NCBI GenBank assembly: GCA_050084515.1 | Contig: CM114271.1 | Coordinates: 54,622,001-54,686,000, forward strand | Source of the DNA: Blasia pusilla | Lineage: Eukaryota; Marchantiophyta; Marchantiopsida; Blasiales | Direction: 5' to 3' | DNA: 64,000 nucleotides | Shown: in pieces, positions 34,415 to 46,935 of the stretch | Numbering within the stretch: the stretch's first letter is position 1 | Layout of the letters: each line of letters opens with the position of its first letter | Position numbers and translations under genes: made by a program | Notes under the pieces: model-generated | What the model was told of the DNA's origin: nothing | The model's input: the letters and a program-made list of their open reading frames with translations, nothing else | Database searches by the model: none

Positions 34415-36840
34415 CATGTGATCCTGAAGTTTTGGAATAGTGGTTCCTCTTAGTTCGTACTTCCCTTTCTAATTGTTTTTATCGATACGCATACCCCCAT
34501 TTCCGAAGGTTGCCACCCAAAGGGAACCGTAAATCACTCGGGGCTGGCTACCCTAGAGCGCCTGTACACTAACACTAGATTGATTTTCAAATGGGAGGTA
34601 ATTTTTTTCATAAAAATGTCTTATGAACTGAACGTCCCGGGATTTCGTTGTGTAGCAAAGAGAGAGAGTATACGCTCCCGTAGCAGACTTGCAGAACTTG
34701 CTGCAGTTTGCTTTGATGTACATATCTTCACGCCTTATTCAATTGTCACATAATATATGAGCACTCGTTCTTTGGACGAAGTGAACTTGATCTGATCTCC
34801 ACAAGAGAAATCAAAGTTTCCCTTTACGCTGCAGGTCTACCCCCAGGGGTTGATGACCGCGGAGCTTTCAACGTTGTCGTTGGTTGGTGCACCAGTGTGG
34901 AAATGTAGAATGAGAAAGAATGCTGTGGCTTACTTCCTTTTTCGTTCTTGGGCGGGAGTACTGATGTTTTCGTCCAGTGTGCGTTGTGTGCCACAGCGTT
35001 TGCTGTGCAACCATCTCATGGCTGGCAGTGTCCATGATTCTGTTTCGCCAGGATACTTCTTGCATCACCACATGGAAATAGTGACGATGTTCGATGCGTG
35101 CTTCTGCAGCTCCTTAATTTTCCTCTTACGTCTCGTTGCTAGGACTAATCTTGGACAGAGCGTGTTCGTGATTGTAGGTGATGTGGAAGGTCCCAAGGCA
35201 GATGCATTTACATTTGTTACATTGATGACCTAATATCAGGCGAATGTGGTTACTTATCGCAGGGCTTTACCGGTACTAGAAAATCTAGAGCTCCCCCTAA
35301 TACATGGTACGACAGTACCTTGCACATCAACGAAACGCGCGTTTCAATGGTGTGGATGGTGCAGTTAATGAAATTGGGTGGTACACACATCTCGGTTTGT
35401 GTGACCGGAGGAGGTAGCACTATTCTAGTGAGATATGTCTGATTCAGGATCCCAAATGAAGCTGTTTGTAATTCGTTCAGGGTGAACTTGAAGAGGACGA
35501 GTCGGTGACATGCGGAATTGTTCACAGCTTTTGGCCCACAGACGATTGATGACGAGGAAACCATGAACGGCCGGATGGCGTCGTCGTGCACAGTATTCGT
35601 CCGAAACCAGAGTGGCGATGGCCCCCCCACCTCACGTTTCTCCGAAGATGCAGCGAGAAACCGTCTCGAAGAGGATAGTGGAGTCATCACTGGCCATCTA
35701 CAGTGCGATGAGTGAGTCGTACCGACACGCTGGCTCTCCTCCTCCGCTCAGGATTCGTTAGTGTGCAGGCAGACTTTCGATATTGGAGGTATCTTACACA
35801 ACTGTGACGCTGTTGACGACGTAAAATCGCGAGGGCGATGGCAGTCGGACGATCTTTATGAGTCAATCTCGATCAGAATATTGATTGAAAGTTTGTCCGC
35901 TTGTCCAGTTGGTGAGGGCATGGATTGACTGACTCGTCCAGTAGCCGCTCCGGCCTCATTGATTGATGCCCACTGCCTGACACATCCATGGTGCATGACT
36001 GACTAGCTCCCGTGTTTTCAAGTTTCAACCCTCCACTTCACCGTAGCCAGAAAGTAACATGTAAGTCAATGATGTACATGCCACTCTTTCAATACATTCC
36101 TCCCTCTCTCGCCCTAAAGACTTCTGATAGGCCGCAGGGTCTGTCCGAAGCCAGAATTTTCTTCCCTCATCTTTCCAGCTGGGCGAACCCGCTTCATTGG
36201 ATACCACCCGGGTCGATCCACTTTGGACGGGTGGTTTGTGGGGGGCGGGGGTACCTGACGAAAAGAGGAAAAGCGGATAAACTTCCCGCCAGGCGACTGC
36301 TGTCATTCCCTGCCGCGACGGTGTGACCAGCCCGGCAGGCGACCGGATATATATAGCGGCCCTCTACTCCATGGATGCCGCATGAAGTTACGAACATGAA
36401 CGGATGTCTGGATGCTGCATGGGCATGAATACCCGAGTATGCGGCAGACAGATAGAGTTCGAAATTGAAACGTCAAGCCACTGTTCATCCACGTCCGTCG
36501 CTCGTTCCATTGAACACACCCGATCCCACTTTCGTTTTTAGGATGGGTTTTCCATGACGCGTATTTATTGAGGTTTCCTGGAGGCGCCATGGTGGATTGA
36601 CAAGTTTCTCTCTCATCAAGGTCTCGCAGCTTTTTCCTGCGTCGTTGCTCCGTCGTGCCTACTTTCTCCGTATGGTCTTCACGAGTCTTTTTGGAGCACT
36701 CTCTCCACGTGGAGGTTATCTCCCGCGAGTTCACTCGCTTTGTCCGCTCCGCCCGCCCCTTCTAGCATTTGGACAGATTGCCGGGAGGGAGAAGAAGAGG
36801 TGGAAAGGAGTCTTTTTTTATTGATGAACGCTGATTAAGG
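34415..36840. other. GC-richer region downstream of the small gene
   Basis: No protein family is recognised. The first part should include the 3' untranslated region of the gene ending at 34414. Unassigned frames include 127 codons on the plus strand (34850-35233), 146 on the minus strand (35250-35690) and 143 on the minus strand (36303-36734), none with a motif I know. A TATA-like TATATATA at 36347-36354, after GC-rich sequence, could mark a promoter, but no matching coding exon was found before the region returns to AT-rich DNA near 36840. Confidence 0.4.
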
Positions 36841-37175
36841 TTAAAACTTGTTTTGGACTATGTGGTCACTTTGATCTCTTGCGAAGTATGGGCTATGCAC
36901 TAGAATATTGTAACGTGCGAACTTGAATTAAGGTTCATGACTGCATTTGGCATGGTGAGATTGGCGTCTGAATCGAATATAACATGAGCATGTAGCAGTT
37001 TTGTGACACTAGGATTTTTATCTAAATAGTCAAAGATTCTCTTTTTGGCCTCTGTCCAACACACTCACCGTTGACAAAAGTTTACATAGATGCAATGCAA
37101 ATACCTTGATCGTTTGACGAAAATTGTCAATGGGTTTTTGAGGGTTTTATCGATCAAGGTTTTGGAGAAGAGATG

Positions 37176-37196
37176 TTTAGGGTTTAGGGTTTAGGG
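37176..37196 (+). repeat. Three units of plant telomere repeat TTTAGGG
   Basis: Three perfect TTTAGGG units in a row, inside the chromosome arm. This is the Arabidopsis-type telomere sequence. It is too short to be a telomere and could be a repair scar or a telo-box-like regulatory sequence. Confidence 0.85.
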
Positions 37197-37488
37197 TAAT
37201 CCGTCATGATGGATTCCTTAGTACTACAAGCATGTGAGACTAGCTTTACTTGACTTGACATAGCCAAAAACTCTACAAATGTTACTTCGTACGTTCTCAT
37301 CTTATTCTTTTCCGAAGCGTGTATAAAAAATGTTAGCGTCGGCAATATCCAAATCACTTTGGAAATTCTGGAATAGAGGGTCACTTTCATAAAGAAATAA
37401 TCCATCCATATTTCTTTCCCTTGTTCTTACTTATCGAGGAGTAGCGTGGGCAATCCAAGCCATGGGCTGCACTCACAAAAAACTGCCG

Positions 37489-37665
37489 GTGATATATTTC
37501 TCATATTGTTTCTTTCTAACTTCCCTACTTCCGCCGATGATGTATTTCTCATATCGTCCCTACTTCTCATATCGTTTCTTTCCAACTTCCCTACTTCTGC
37601 CGGTGATATATTTCTCAGATCGTCCCTACTTCTCATATCGTGTCTTTCCAACTTCCTTGGTGCAC
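37489..37665. repeat. Tandem repeat, unit about 72 bp
   Basis: Two and a half diverged units with the shared words TATTTCTCATATCGT, CCCTACTTCTCATATCG and TTTCCAACTTCC. The first unit lacks about 25 bp. On the minus strand the repeat keeps an open frame with a 24-residue period (MRSRDD...EVGKLER), because 72 is a multiple of three. No other sign of a gene is present. Confidence 0.8.
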
Positions 37666-38867
37666 TGCATCACACATTCTACACTTTCCATCTTTGTGAG
37701 ACCACTAATTTAAGACTATGAGAAATTTGCATTGAAATATGAGTGTCGCAGTTCATTTTCCTTCTATGACTTTGGAAGTCTTTTTGGACAATAATTTGAA
37801 GGCAAGGAATTAAGAGGAGCGGTGAAAATGTCTCATATTGTCTTGAAATAGTGGATTTTCCTAGAAAGCAAGACTTCTTTAAATGCTCTAAGTTTAAACA
37901 ACGCATTCAAACAAACATTGTACATTGGATAGTAGAAACAATGTAGGGAGGTAAAATAAAAACTTGCATTCTGAATGAATCAAATAGTTAAAAAAAATCC
38001 ACATACACATTTCTTACATGTCTATACTCCATATATGTTTCTACATATTGATTTGAGAAGGTGTTGCTTCTCTATCAAGTTGGGCTTATGGGCATAAATT
38101 TTGGAGTATGTGTTTCATTCATCTATGTTGTGGATATTCTCCTATCTTTTGATCAACATTCGATGTTTGATTGAACTCATTAAACAAAATTATTATTGGA
38201 GAATCCGTTCTTATAAGTGGAAAATGGATTCCCATGATCAGGTGTCAATCCATTTTGAGCTACTATTTTTTTTTATGTAATCCTTCCACTAAACTCTTTG
38301 AGAGCTTTAAATTTGCAGTCAAATTTAAAAGTTCAGTGTTGCTCATGCACGCTAGCAACCAGTCGTATATTTAATAACAAAATTTGGATCTCTTCAAATG
38401 TAGAGTCGGCACATCCATCTATAATGCCCATCGTGAGGTTATCATGTGGAATGGTGTCTTGGCGTCCAATCCTAAATAAGATTAAAAAAAATCATTTGGT
38501 ATCTTTATAACCTTACTTACTTACAAGGGTAAATTGGAAAAATTTCAAGTAACAAAAAGTGGGAATTATTTATGACCTATAAAATGATCAGTAGTTTTAT
38601 AATAGACTACTTATGAAATAAAAATTCCTTCTAAGAAAATCTTGTTGATAAATTTCTCATGTATTGTATTCATCACAAATTCTCTTCTTTTAGCAACAAC
38701 ATGTGGAAATACCAAGCCTTTATATTATTTCTTAGTTTGTAAACTAGGTAGTCCCCTCTTCTTTGAGATAAGATGCACTTGTCATCATTAAGGAAAACCC
38801 TAATGCTTTCATAATAGTTTTTGATAGCCTCATTGATGTCTTGGTTTGCATGAGGACAGTTTCTTGT
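37666..38867. other. AT-rich stretch without recognised genes
   Basis: No coding similarity or structured repeat was seen in this 1.2 kb. Confidence 0.45.
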
Positions 38868-39700
38868 TGTCATGACGCTCATAACCAAGCGCAGAGCATC
38901 ATAACTATAGTGGGTCCACAATAGGATGGAAATACGGCGTAGTCTCAATAGTGAGACACTAGCCTCAATGGGCGTCTCAAGTGATCGCAATTGTGACCCA
39001 AAAGAGCATGATCAAAATCATGGTGGAACGTGAGATGAGCTTAAGTCCCACAAGAGCTAGACTTCAAGGAGGTTGTAACCTAGCCTAAAATCTAAGTGAG
39101 CATTTGATGGCTCGACTCCCATATTTAAGGTCATGGCGGCTACACCCAAGATGCATTTGGGATGAAGAAGGTGGTGTTAGAAAGTATGAGATAAGTTGGT
39201 TCCAACGTATCAAATATCCAAACAAATGTACAAGTAGAACTCTTGAAATATACCCAAAATTGTTGAAATAGTTTGGGTTGAGGCCCACAAAGAGCATACG
39301 AGGGAGATTCTTTTGATGAAGGAGGGTTTGCATTTATCTAGAGCTCTATATAAGAGGGAGGGTATCAAAGGGAATTTGGTACCTAAACCCCACCTCATGG
39401 ATTGAACAAAGAGATTTGAGAGGTTGGCATTGGGGTTTTACCACCAAGACAAGATGAGGTCTGACTTGGGGTTGAGTTAATCTCTGATCCCATTTAGGAT
39501 GATTGAGCTTAAGGGAGATCCACAATCCAAAATTGAGAGCCATAAGGTTGATTGACAAAAAAATAGGTCTGAGACGGGTGTGTATGGGTGTTGTTACATA
39601 TGTATCTTTTGTAACAAAAGGAAGATTATCTATGTGGCACATAAGGAGAGATAAAATGATAAATCCAATAAGTTATAAATTACTTGTTGAGGTTTAGGAT
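38868..39700 (+). repeat. Dispersed repeat, copy 1, with TATA-like promoter
   Basis: Words such as CTCATAACCAA, TAGGATGGAAAT, AAGAGCATGATCA, AAGTCCCACAAGAG and GACTAGACCCAAGATG (here GGCTACACCCAAGATG) occur in the same order and orientation at 44345-44950. Near 39348 the block contains CTCTATATAAGAGGGAGGG, which looks like a TATA box, as in an LTR promoter. It could be a diverged LTR or a non-autonomous LTR element, but ends were not identified. Confidence 0.55.
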
Positions 39701-40676
39701 AACCTGCAAGAGCATGTTTTGCCTTAGTTTGAGTCTATTTGAGGAATCTACTATTTTGGACAAGTTCCCTCTTATTAGAGAGTTAATTTTCTATTTGTAG
39801 AAATTTAACCTAAACCTATTTTTTTAAGGTTTAGGGTCAAGGAGGAGAGGGCTTGGGGAGAGAAGGAGCTTGGAAGCTTATTTCTCTCGTTATTGAACCT
39901 CCTTTGCATGAGGCGAAAAAGATATGGTGCTCCTTGCTTTGTGAGTAACCTCATGTTCTTGCCATACGATTGGATTTGGAAAGAGAGAAGAAGAATTGAT
40001 TTTTAGTCCACGGGAAGCCTAACTAGATGAGAGAGGGAAAGAGAAATGAAATTATGCATTTGAAATCTATTTCTATTTCACAAAGAGAGAATGAGTGAGC
40101 TCTAGGATTAACGAGCTTTGGAGTCTTTGGGGCTTGCTTTTCTTTGTTGCTTTTTTAGGTTGGGGATCTTGTTTTGTGTTCAAAAACTCAAGGAGATGCT
40201 CAAATGAGCATCATCTTGTTGATTTCAACGTGTTGATGCAAAATTTTGTATAGTAACAATGCTTATACAAGCATGTCCAGAATTTTGACAGGAAATTTTG
40301 TAGAAGAATGGAGCGGTTGTTGAAGAGCTTCAAGAGCACATATAAATATTTTGGTTTTTTTTTTTTTTTGGGTCATGACTTTTCTCTGAAATAATTCAGC
40401 GAAGAAGAGCTACCAAAATTTCCTTGGATTTGGGGTCATTGGATGAACAAACACTTCCATCAGTAGCAAATTGGAAGGTCTAATTATGGAGACATTAGGG
40501 TTTTTTTAATGCTATAGATTATCGAGCCACGATCATGGATTGACGAGTTCATAGTAGAGCGCTTGCAAGGATATTGGAGGACAACCTCAACTTGTGTCAA
40601 CTGACACAACCGGTTTCCCCTTTTTTTTTGGCTCATTTGGAGTTATGTAGAGAAACTTACTATTTCTGTTACATAA

Positions 40677-40711
40677 GTCCGTGGACACGGACTTTGTCTC
40701 TATGCAACCTT
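40677..40711 (-). repeat. End fragment of the AAGGTTGCA short repeat family
   Basis: Read on the minus strand it begins AAGGTTGCATAGAGACAAAG and continues TCCGTGTCC, matching the left end of the element at 53009 (AAGGTTGCATATGGACAAAG). Only the end is present. Confidence 0.6.
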
Positions 40712-40719
40712 GGTTGATG

Positions 40720-40805
40720 GCTAGATGCCATGAATTAGTATGGTATCTTGTGTGTTTGAGTGTGTATTCCGTGAGAGCGATGTGTATGGGCACGACACCA
40801 CACTC
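40720..40805 (-). repeat. Fragment of gypsy-associated terminal-repeat family
   Basis: On the minus strand it matches the 3549-3650 block: a CATACACATCGCT-like start and CCATACTAATTCATGGCATC near the end. It abuts the AAGGTTGCA fragment at 40711. Confidence 0.55.
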
Positions 40806-43194
40806 ATTGGTGTCCAAACAACTTGCTGCTTCAAAATAATATTTTTTGTGTTGTCTGGCTCAAAAAAGACAACCTCCTCCTAGTGGTTTTGGTGCATGCT
40901 GGACCTTACAAGAAAAGAAACCTTGTTGACACGTGTTGAGGCAATGATTGATAATGAACTTGAAACACACAGAATTAGGTCATGTTTGGTTATATGTATG
41001 TTCGTAATGTACCGGAGGCTTCTAGTGCTTGCCAAAGCCGTTGTTTGGCTTGTGTGATTTGAGCGAGACAAGATCCGAGTATAGACCCCCACATAAGTGG
41101 CCCCATTATTTTTTGCCCTCTTTGTCCATCCATCCACCTACAACTACTGCTTGTCAAAACTTCATTAGAGGCTAGGAAATCAACCAAAATTTTCATTTCC
41201 TTCATCCATCAATTACAATCATCAACCATCACGTTGCCATCAACATTGTCTACGTTATAGTTAAGTTGTGGTCACAACGAGTTTTTCAACAACCACCAAC
41301 TACAACACTACAGTGGCAATGCCTAACTTCAAGTTATGAGTTGTCAATTGCCACTCCCCCCCATTACGTCATCGAGACCAAGGCAATCATCTTGTTATCA
41401 ACCATTGTCCACCAATCGACTATTAGTTGGCCATCCAATGATGCTAGCTGATTTTCTTATTGATGGGTTTGAGTTTTGGTTTATGCTCTACTATGCCTAG
41501 TGATTGATAATTGCTTGGCATCGCTCGGGAACTATGCAATGACGCTCGTGGCCGCAACGTGCCACCAATTGCTGTGCCATACCACTCAGGGGTGCATTGC
41601 ATCATCTCAATTGTGGAGCCACACTAGCTCTGAGGACCAGAGAGTGTGTAGCAAAAGTTATTAGTAGCTTTTGTATGTTACCCTCTACAACCAATGAAGT
41701 GCAAGCGGTTGGAAGGTATAATTGACTTTCTCGACTTGGGCTTGAAAGAGGATGAGGGCCAAAATGGTACACATGGATGAATATGCCATTGATCAAGAAA
41801 TTCAATATCTTGTTTGAGGTCTAGTGTATTCATGCAACAAGTATCACACCATGTGGGAAGGATCCCAACATTATTGAGTGCTTGACTTGGACCAATATAA
41901 GAACATAATGGACGTGAGATTTATATGTATAGCACTTGTACATGGAGATAAGGTAATCCTAATTCGATATCCATGTATGATCCATGAGATTTTGGAGTTG
42001 GACTTTATGTGGTTCAAGAAAGTAGTCTTCAAATCACTTAGTACAAGATGGAGATGGAAGTACCCCACCCAAGTTGGATAATATTTTGGGATGAGTGTGG
42101 ATTTTCTTAGTAATAACCATGGCACAACAAAGAAATTGACAAATAGATAAGCCTTTTGTGCATCAATCTCACTCATGGTGATAAATATTTCTAGGTCCAA
42201 TCTATCACAAACCATGGTTAGGCATATGTGGTCCTAGTTGTATCAAGAACCAAGAAATATGTCAAAACTCTTACCTAAGAGGGAGATTCTAAAGGCGAAA
42301 CAATTGATGTACTAGACTCTTGAAAATCACTTTATGAGTTGATGTTAGCCACTTGGATTTGTGCATTTCATTTAAGACCTACAAGACATGGTAAGTTTTG
42401 GTGTACCACATCTCATGCGTGGTAGCTATACTTTACCATGATATAACGTGGGTTTTTTTTCTTTTGAAAATTAGATGATTGTATTGCTTTAGGTTATGTT
42501 TCTTGAAATGATTACTTAAGTATACGACCAACCTTCTCATTCCATCCCTACAAACTTTTTTTTCCATACAAGAGCATTTCAAAAGCAATACTCCAATATA
42601 CGTATTGGGAGGTTTCTCAAGCTATAATTCACATACATGATCCATAAATTTTCAAACTATGTTCAGGTGATCACGGCTCCATTATTATACCTAAGAAAAA
42701 AAATTTCTCCATGAAAAGAAGATTTTTCCTCCAACTTGAATCAAATAGATTAATATATCATTTTTCTAATATGAAGAAATTTTAATTGTTCATTCCAACC
42801 CCAACATATGTATGGATGTCAAGAAGTTTTTGAAGGGAATGCAAAAGTCCACTGTTGGCCCATACATGCCAACATGTAATATATCCTTGCTACAAAGAAT
42901 ATCTTCACTACGACCTCTACTTCTCTATTTCTCCCAACATGATCAAAAAATATTTTTTGTGTGATACACAAGATTTGATGTTACATTATCATCTAAATTT
43001 CTAAGCGCTTCCCAAAGAAAGTTTTCAAATTGCGAAATGACTTCTTGAATGCTCAAAAAGTCCAAAGTTTTGGTATTTGGGGAAAAATGGATTCCACATG
43101 AAATGTTTCCATCAAGTCTTAGGCCTAAATACCAATGTAATACCAAGCTATTACATACTTACCCAAAAATATTTGAACACACAAAACTGGCCTT

Positions 43195-43325
43195 TACTTC
43201 TTTTAAATGAAACATTAATGTTGACCATTTTGAGGTTAGTATAAAATCTTATCCAATACAAGGTTTTATATTGGATAAGGTTTTATATTAAACTCAAAAC
43301 GTTCAATTTTCCCTTAGAAGTGTTA
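43195..43325. repeat. Fold-back (MITE-like) element
   Basis: A 22-bp stem with two mismatches, left arm 43237-43258 and right arm 43269-43290, ends in CTTATCCAATA / TATTGGATAAG around a 10-bp loop. Weaker inverted similarity continues outward on both sides (TTGACCATTTTGAGGTTAGT against AAACTCAAAACGTTCAA) to about 43195 and 43325. The whole looks like a small inverted-repeat element without coding capacity. Confidence 0.6.
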
Positions 43326-43329
43326 ACCT

Positions 43330-44340
43330 TTTTCCATAAGCACTTTGCATTTTTTTTTCTTCCTTTTATCAAGTACATAGGGAATGCTTTGTAAAGAATG
43401 TACGTGACACATAGTTTACTTTGGAGAATGCACTTTTGGATAAATAGTTACAGTCATAGTCTTACCGCTTTCGGAGGAATGTTCAATCCCAAGTACTAGC
43501 TCATAGATGTGGTTAAGATTTCAATCTCATCCTCGTCATTGCCCCATTGATTTGGTACTCCATGTCTCACCCTCTTCCAAGTGAGGTAAAAGAAAATACC
43601 TAGTCCGACAAGTATACCTATGTAAGTGAAAGTGATCGTCATGACGAAACTCCCTTTCCCATGCTTAATATAGTGCACATTGAGTATAAAATACTAGACT
43701 CTTAATTTTAATCACAGAAGAAAATTTCATTGATTCCATAATAAGTCCTCATCAAACATCAATTATCTAGATAATTGATGGTCATAATTCCCCTTTTGCA
43801 TAAGAACTTTTCCCCGACATATTCCCTTGCTCCTATCTCTCCACTCAAAGTTTTCTAGTTTGAGATAAAGCATCCATATGGAGACTTGGGCCTTTTGCCA
43901 CTCGTTGAAGGTGGCAATCCCAACGTGACAATCCCAATGTGACATCTTCCTAGACGTTATAAATTTTATGATATTTTAGTCATCTTACAGTAGGGTATCT
44001 TGAAAGACCCCTCCTCTACCAAGATGCTTTACTGTCCCTAAGGGGTGGTCAATAGAACCACAACCCTCTATTTGCGGATTTTTTCCCGATACCATATCCT
44101 TGATGTCATAATGCTTACGATGCATGTAGCACCCTATATAAGGGGTCTGCTCATATTGTCTTATATCCCACATATGTAGGGTTTTTTTCATAACCTTTGG
44201 GGAGTAGTAAACCATAATCAAAACCCTTCCCATATAAGGGTTAATCACCCCTCCCCATATGTCATAATATTTATGACATATATACCTCCATGAAGATGGA
44301 AGTCTTAATAGACCCTTCTCATGGAGGGATGTATTTGCAC
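43330..44340. other. AT-rich stretch without recognised genes
   Basis: No coding similarity was seen. Near 44200-44330 there are short self-complementary segments such as CATATAAGGG and CTCATGGAGGG, but no clear element. Confidence 0.4.
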
Positions 44341-44344
44341 CCTT

Positions 44345-44950
44345 AGTTTTGTGACCCTCATAACCAAAAGCGCATCAATGCGGAACATCAGAACTCTTGT
44401 GGGCTCATAGTAGGATGGAAATGCATCGTAGTTTCATGAGCGAGACAGGATTTGTAGAAGCAAGCTGCGAGCCTAGTCAAACGTCTTAAACGATGGTTGT
44501 GATGTGGAAGAGCATGATCATTAGATCCCAAGTCCCACAAGAGTTGGACTCCAAGCACACCACAATTTGATTGAGTGATGGGGGGTTCTCTATGTTTGAG
44601 GTCATAACGACTAGACCCAAGATGAGTTTAATATGAATAAGATGACATTGGAAAGGTTGTGAAAAGCTATTTCAGATCCCTAGATTATTTAGGAATTCAA
44701 TTTCAATTCTCTAATAACTTTCTTGTATTGGGGAGTGAGGGGTTAGATCAGAATATGACCTCTTCTAGATTTGTTGAGCTTGGGTGATGATTGAAGATCC
44801 AAATGCGGAAGAGGCAAGGCTGATTGACCCAAACCATGTCTAATGTGAGTATGTTTGAGTGTAGATTAGTAAGGAGAGCCTTGAGAAGAGAGCATGACGT
44901 ATTGAGTGCAAGCTTCCAAAACACATGGGTCGACGCTCAAGGGAGTAGAT
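44345..44950 (+). repeat. Dispersed repeat, copy 2 (see 38868-39700)
   Basis: Same orientation and word order as copy 1: CTCATAACCAAAAGCG, TAGGATGGAAATGC, AAGAGCATGATCA, AAGTCCCACAAGAG and GACTAGACCCAAGATG. The copies are clearly diverged, so the duplication is old or the two are separate insertions of one family. Confidence 0.55.
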
Positions 44951-45183
44951 GCACAACACCTAGGTAGTGGTAAAATATTGTAAGAACCTCTATTATAGAG
45001 GGGTGAAATTTTCATACCCCTCCTCATACTTTGCAATATTAATACAATATGTACCTCCTTGAAGAGGTTTGCCTTACCATCCTAAGGACACGGTAAACCA
45101 TTTAAATAACCCCCAACATAAAGGGTGAAAATTTCACATCCCTCCTTCTTCTCTTTTTTTTTTTTTTTTTTGGGGCGCACATA

Positions 45184-45570
45184 GTAAAGCATCAATAGGA
45201 TCCCTAACCTTGAGGAGGTCTTGTTTTAACCCCATAAAAAATCATAAATTTTACCACATTTATTTAACTCTATAGTAGGTGGTATACCAACCCACATATA
45301 TGGAAAACCTTTATCATTTCCCACTTGCTGATCTTTTATTTTGCCACTTTCATTTTATGGTAGATTTTGCCATCTGTAAAGCATCAATAAGATCCCTAAC
45401 CTTGAGGAGGTCTTGTTTTAACCCCTCATAAAAAATCATAAATTTTACCACATTTATTTAACTCTATAGTAGGTGGTATACCAACCCACATTTATGGAAA
45501 ACCTTTATCATTTCCCACTTGCCGATCTTTTATTTTGCCACTTTCATTTTATGGTAGATTTTACCATCTA
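45184..45570 (+). repeat. Tandem duplication, unit about 192 bp
   Basis: The unit starting GTAAAGCATCAATA at 45184 recurs at 45376 with very few differences, including a 2-bp insertion (CCCCTCATAAAA against CCCCATAAAA) and TGCTGATC against TGCCGATC. The near identity points to a recent local duplication. Confidence 0.92.
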
Positions 45571-45587
45571 TAAGAAGAGGTACTTTG

Positions 45588-45693
45588 CTACTCACAACAT
45601 GTGGTAAAGTACTTTACCACCCATAAGAATAGACACTTTACTACTCACAACATGTGGTAAAGTACTAGAATACCCATAAGAACATACTTTACC
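45588..45693 (+). repeat. Tandem duplication, unit 53 bp
   Basis: CTACTCACAACATGTGGTAAAG begins at 45588 and again at 45641, followed by CCCATAAGAA in both. The TGGTAAAG word recurs from 45000 to 45800. Confidence 0.8.
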
Positions 45694-46302
45694 ATGTTTT
45701 GAACACTGAAAATAATTACCATGTCTAGAGGTGGTAAAATATCTCTCCAATTTGTCAATTATGTAAGAACTTCATTGAGAGGTGGTACTTGGTAAAGCAA
45801 TTGTAGTAGTGTCCTTCTTATCTCTTTCCTCTTGTCTCATCATTTTTCCCAACTTCTTACGGTTGTAAGCTTCCTATGACATAAAGTCTAGTTGGAATTT
45901 TCTTTAGCAATTAACTTAGAGACTTTGGAAATATTGTTCAAAGGTTGAGGTTTGTGTTATCAAACCTATATTGCCTTGGTACAATCTTCCAATTTTTTTG
46001 CACAATTTTCCTACAAATTTTTTTGGTCAAGATTATTCCAAAATTGGATGTCATTCTCTTGCACATAACTCTTTGCAACTCTGAGATTTTTTGTTTCAAC
46101 CTTATCATCACATCTACTGATACTTCTCGACAATCGTACTCTTGGTTTTTCCGACAAAATGAGGGAGAAAATAATGTCTTGTAATTAGACATCCTTTGAA
46201 TCCCACATCATGTCATTCATATTAAGATGTAGCTCCATCGCACTCGGCCTTCATTTCCTTAGTATCGGCCTTGTAAAAAAGATCGAGAGTTTAAATGACA
46301 AG

Positions 46303-46420
<118 letters not shown>

Positions 46421-46935
46421 CGAATCATATATATTGTGTTGTATATTCTATACAACACGATATATCGGATTGTGTTCTCCACACTGATTTGCAATACGAG
46501 TAATTTTAATATAGAAACTTTACCAAAAGCTAATGTTGCTTCCAAAAATTCTCCCAATAAGACAAACTATCTTTTCTATATTTGACGTGTTGGTTTCTTC
46601 TCCAAATAAAACAAGTCTTTGAATATGCAAGTAGTAACCATTAGGTAAGTGATGCTAGAGGAAATCCATCTTAGTTGGATAATTGATTGTAAGAAATGCT
46701 TTAGCATATATGTTGGTATGAAGGTACCAATGTTTGGGATTGGAAGACATTACCTTGACCCATTATAACCTGAGGACAATAACTTGAGTTAAGAATTGGA
46801 GCTAAATTTTTGGTATATTGGTTGAGTTGCGATTGATAGAAAATTATACGACGTCTTTAAAATATTGATAAGCAGAAAATTTATAAATAGAAAAAATTTA
46901 ATGATAAGTGATTTTTATAGATATAGATAAACCAT

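Larger units (their letters stand above)
39701..43190. other. AT-rich stretch without recognised genes, two repeat fragments
   Basis: No protein family was recognised over this 3.5 kb. It contains a terminus of the AAGGTTGCA repeat family (40677-40711) joined to a fragment of the gypsy-associated terminal repeat (40720-40805). Reading frames up to 114 codons (minus strand 41871-42215) carry no known motif. Confidence 0.45.

Noticed and set aside
35250-35690. 146-codon minus-strand frame
   Set aside because: No family motif or exon-like borders; kept only as an unassigned frame in the region description.
37489-37665. Tandem array as a CRISPR array
   Set aside because: The units abut without unique spacers and the sequence is nuclear plant DNA.
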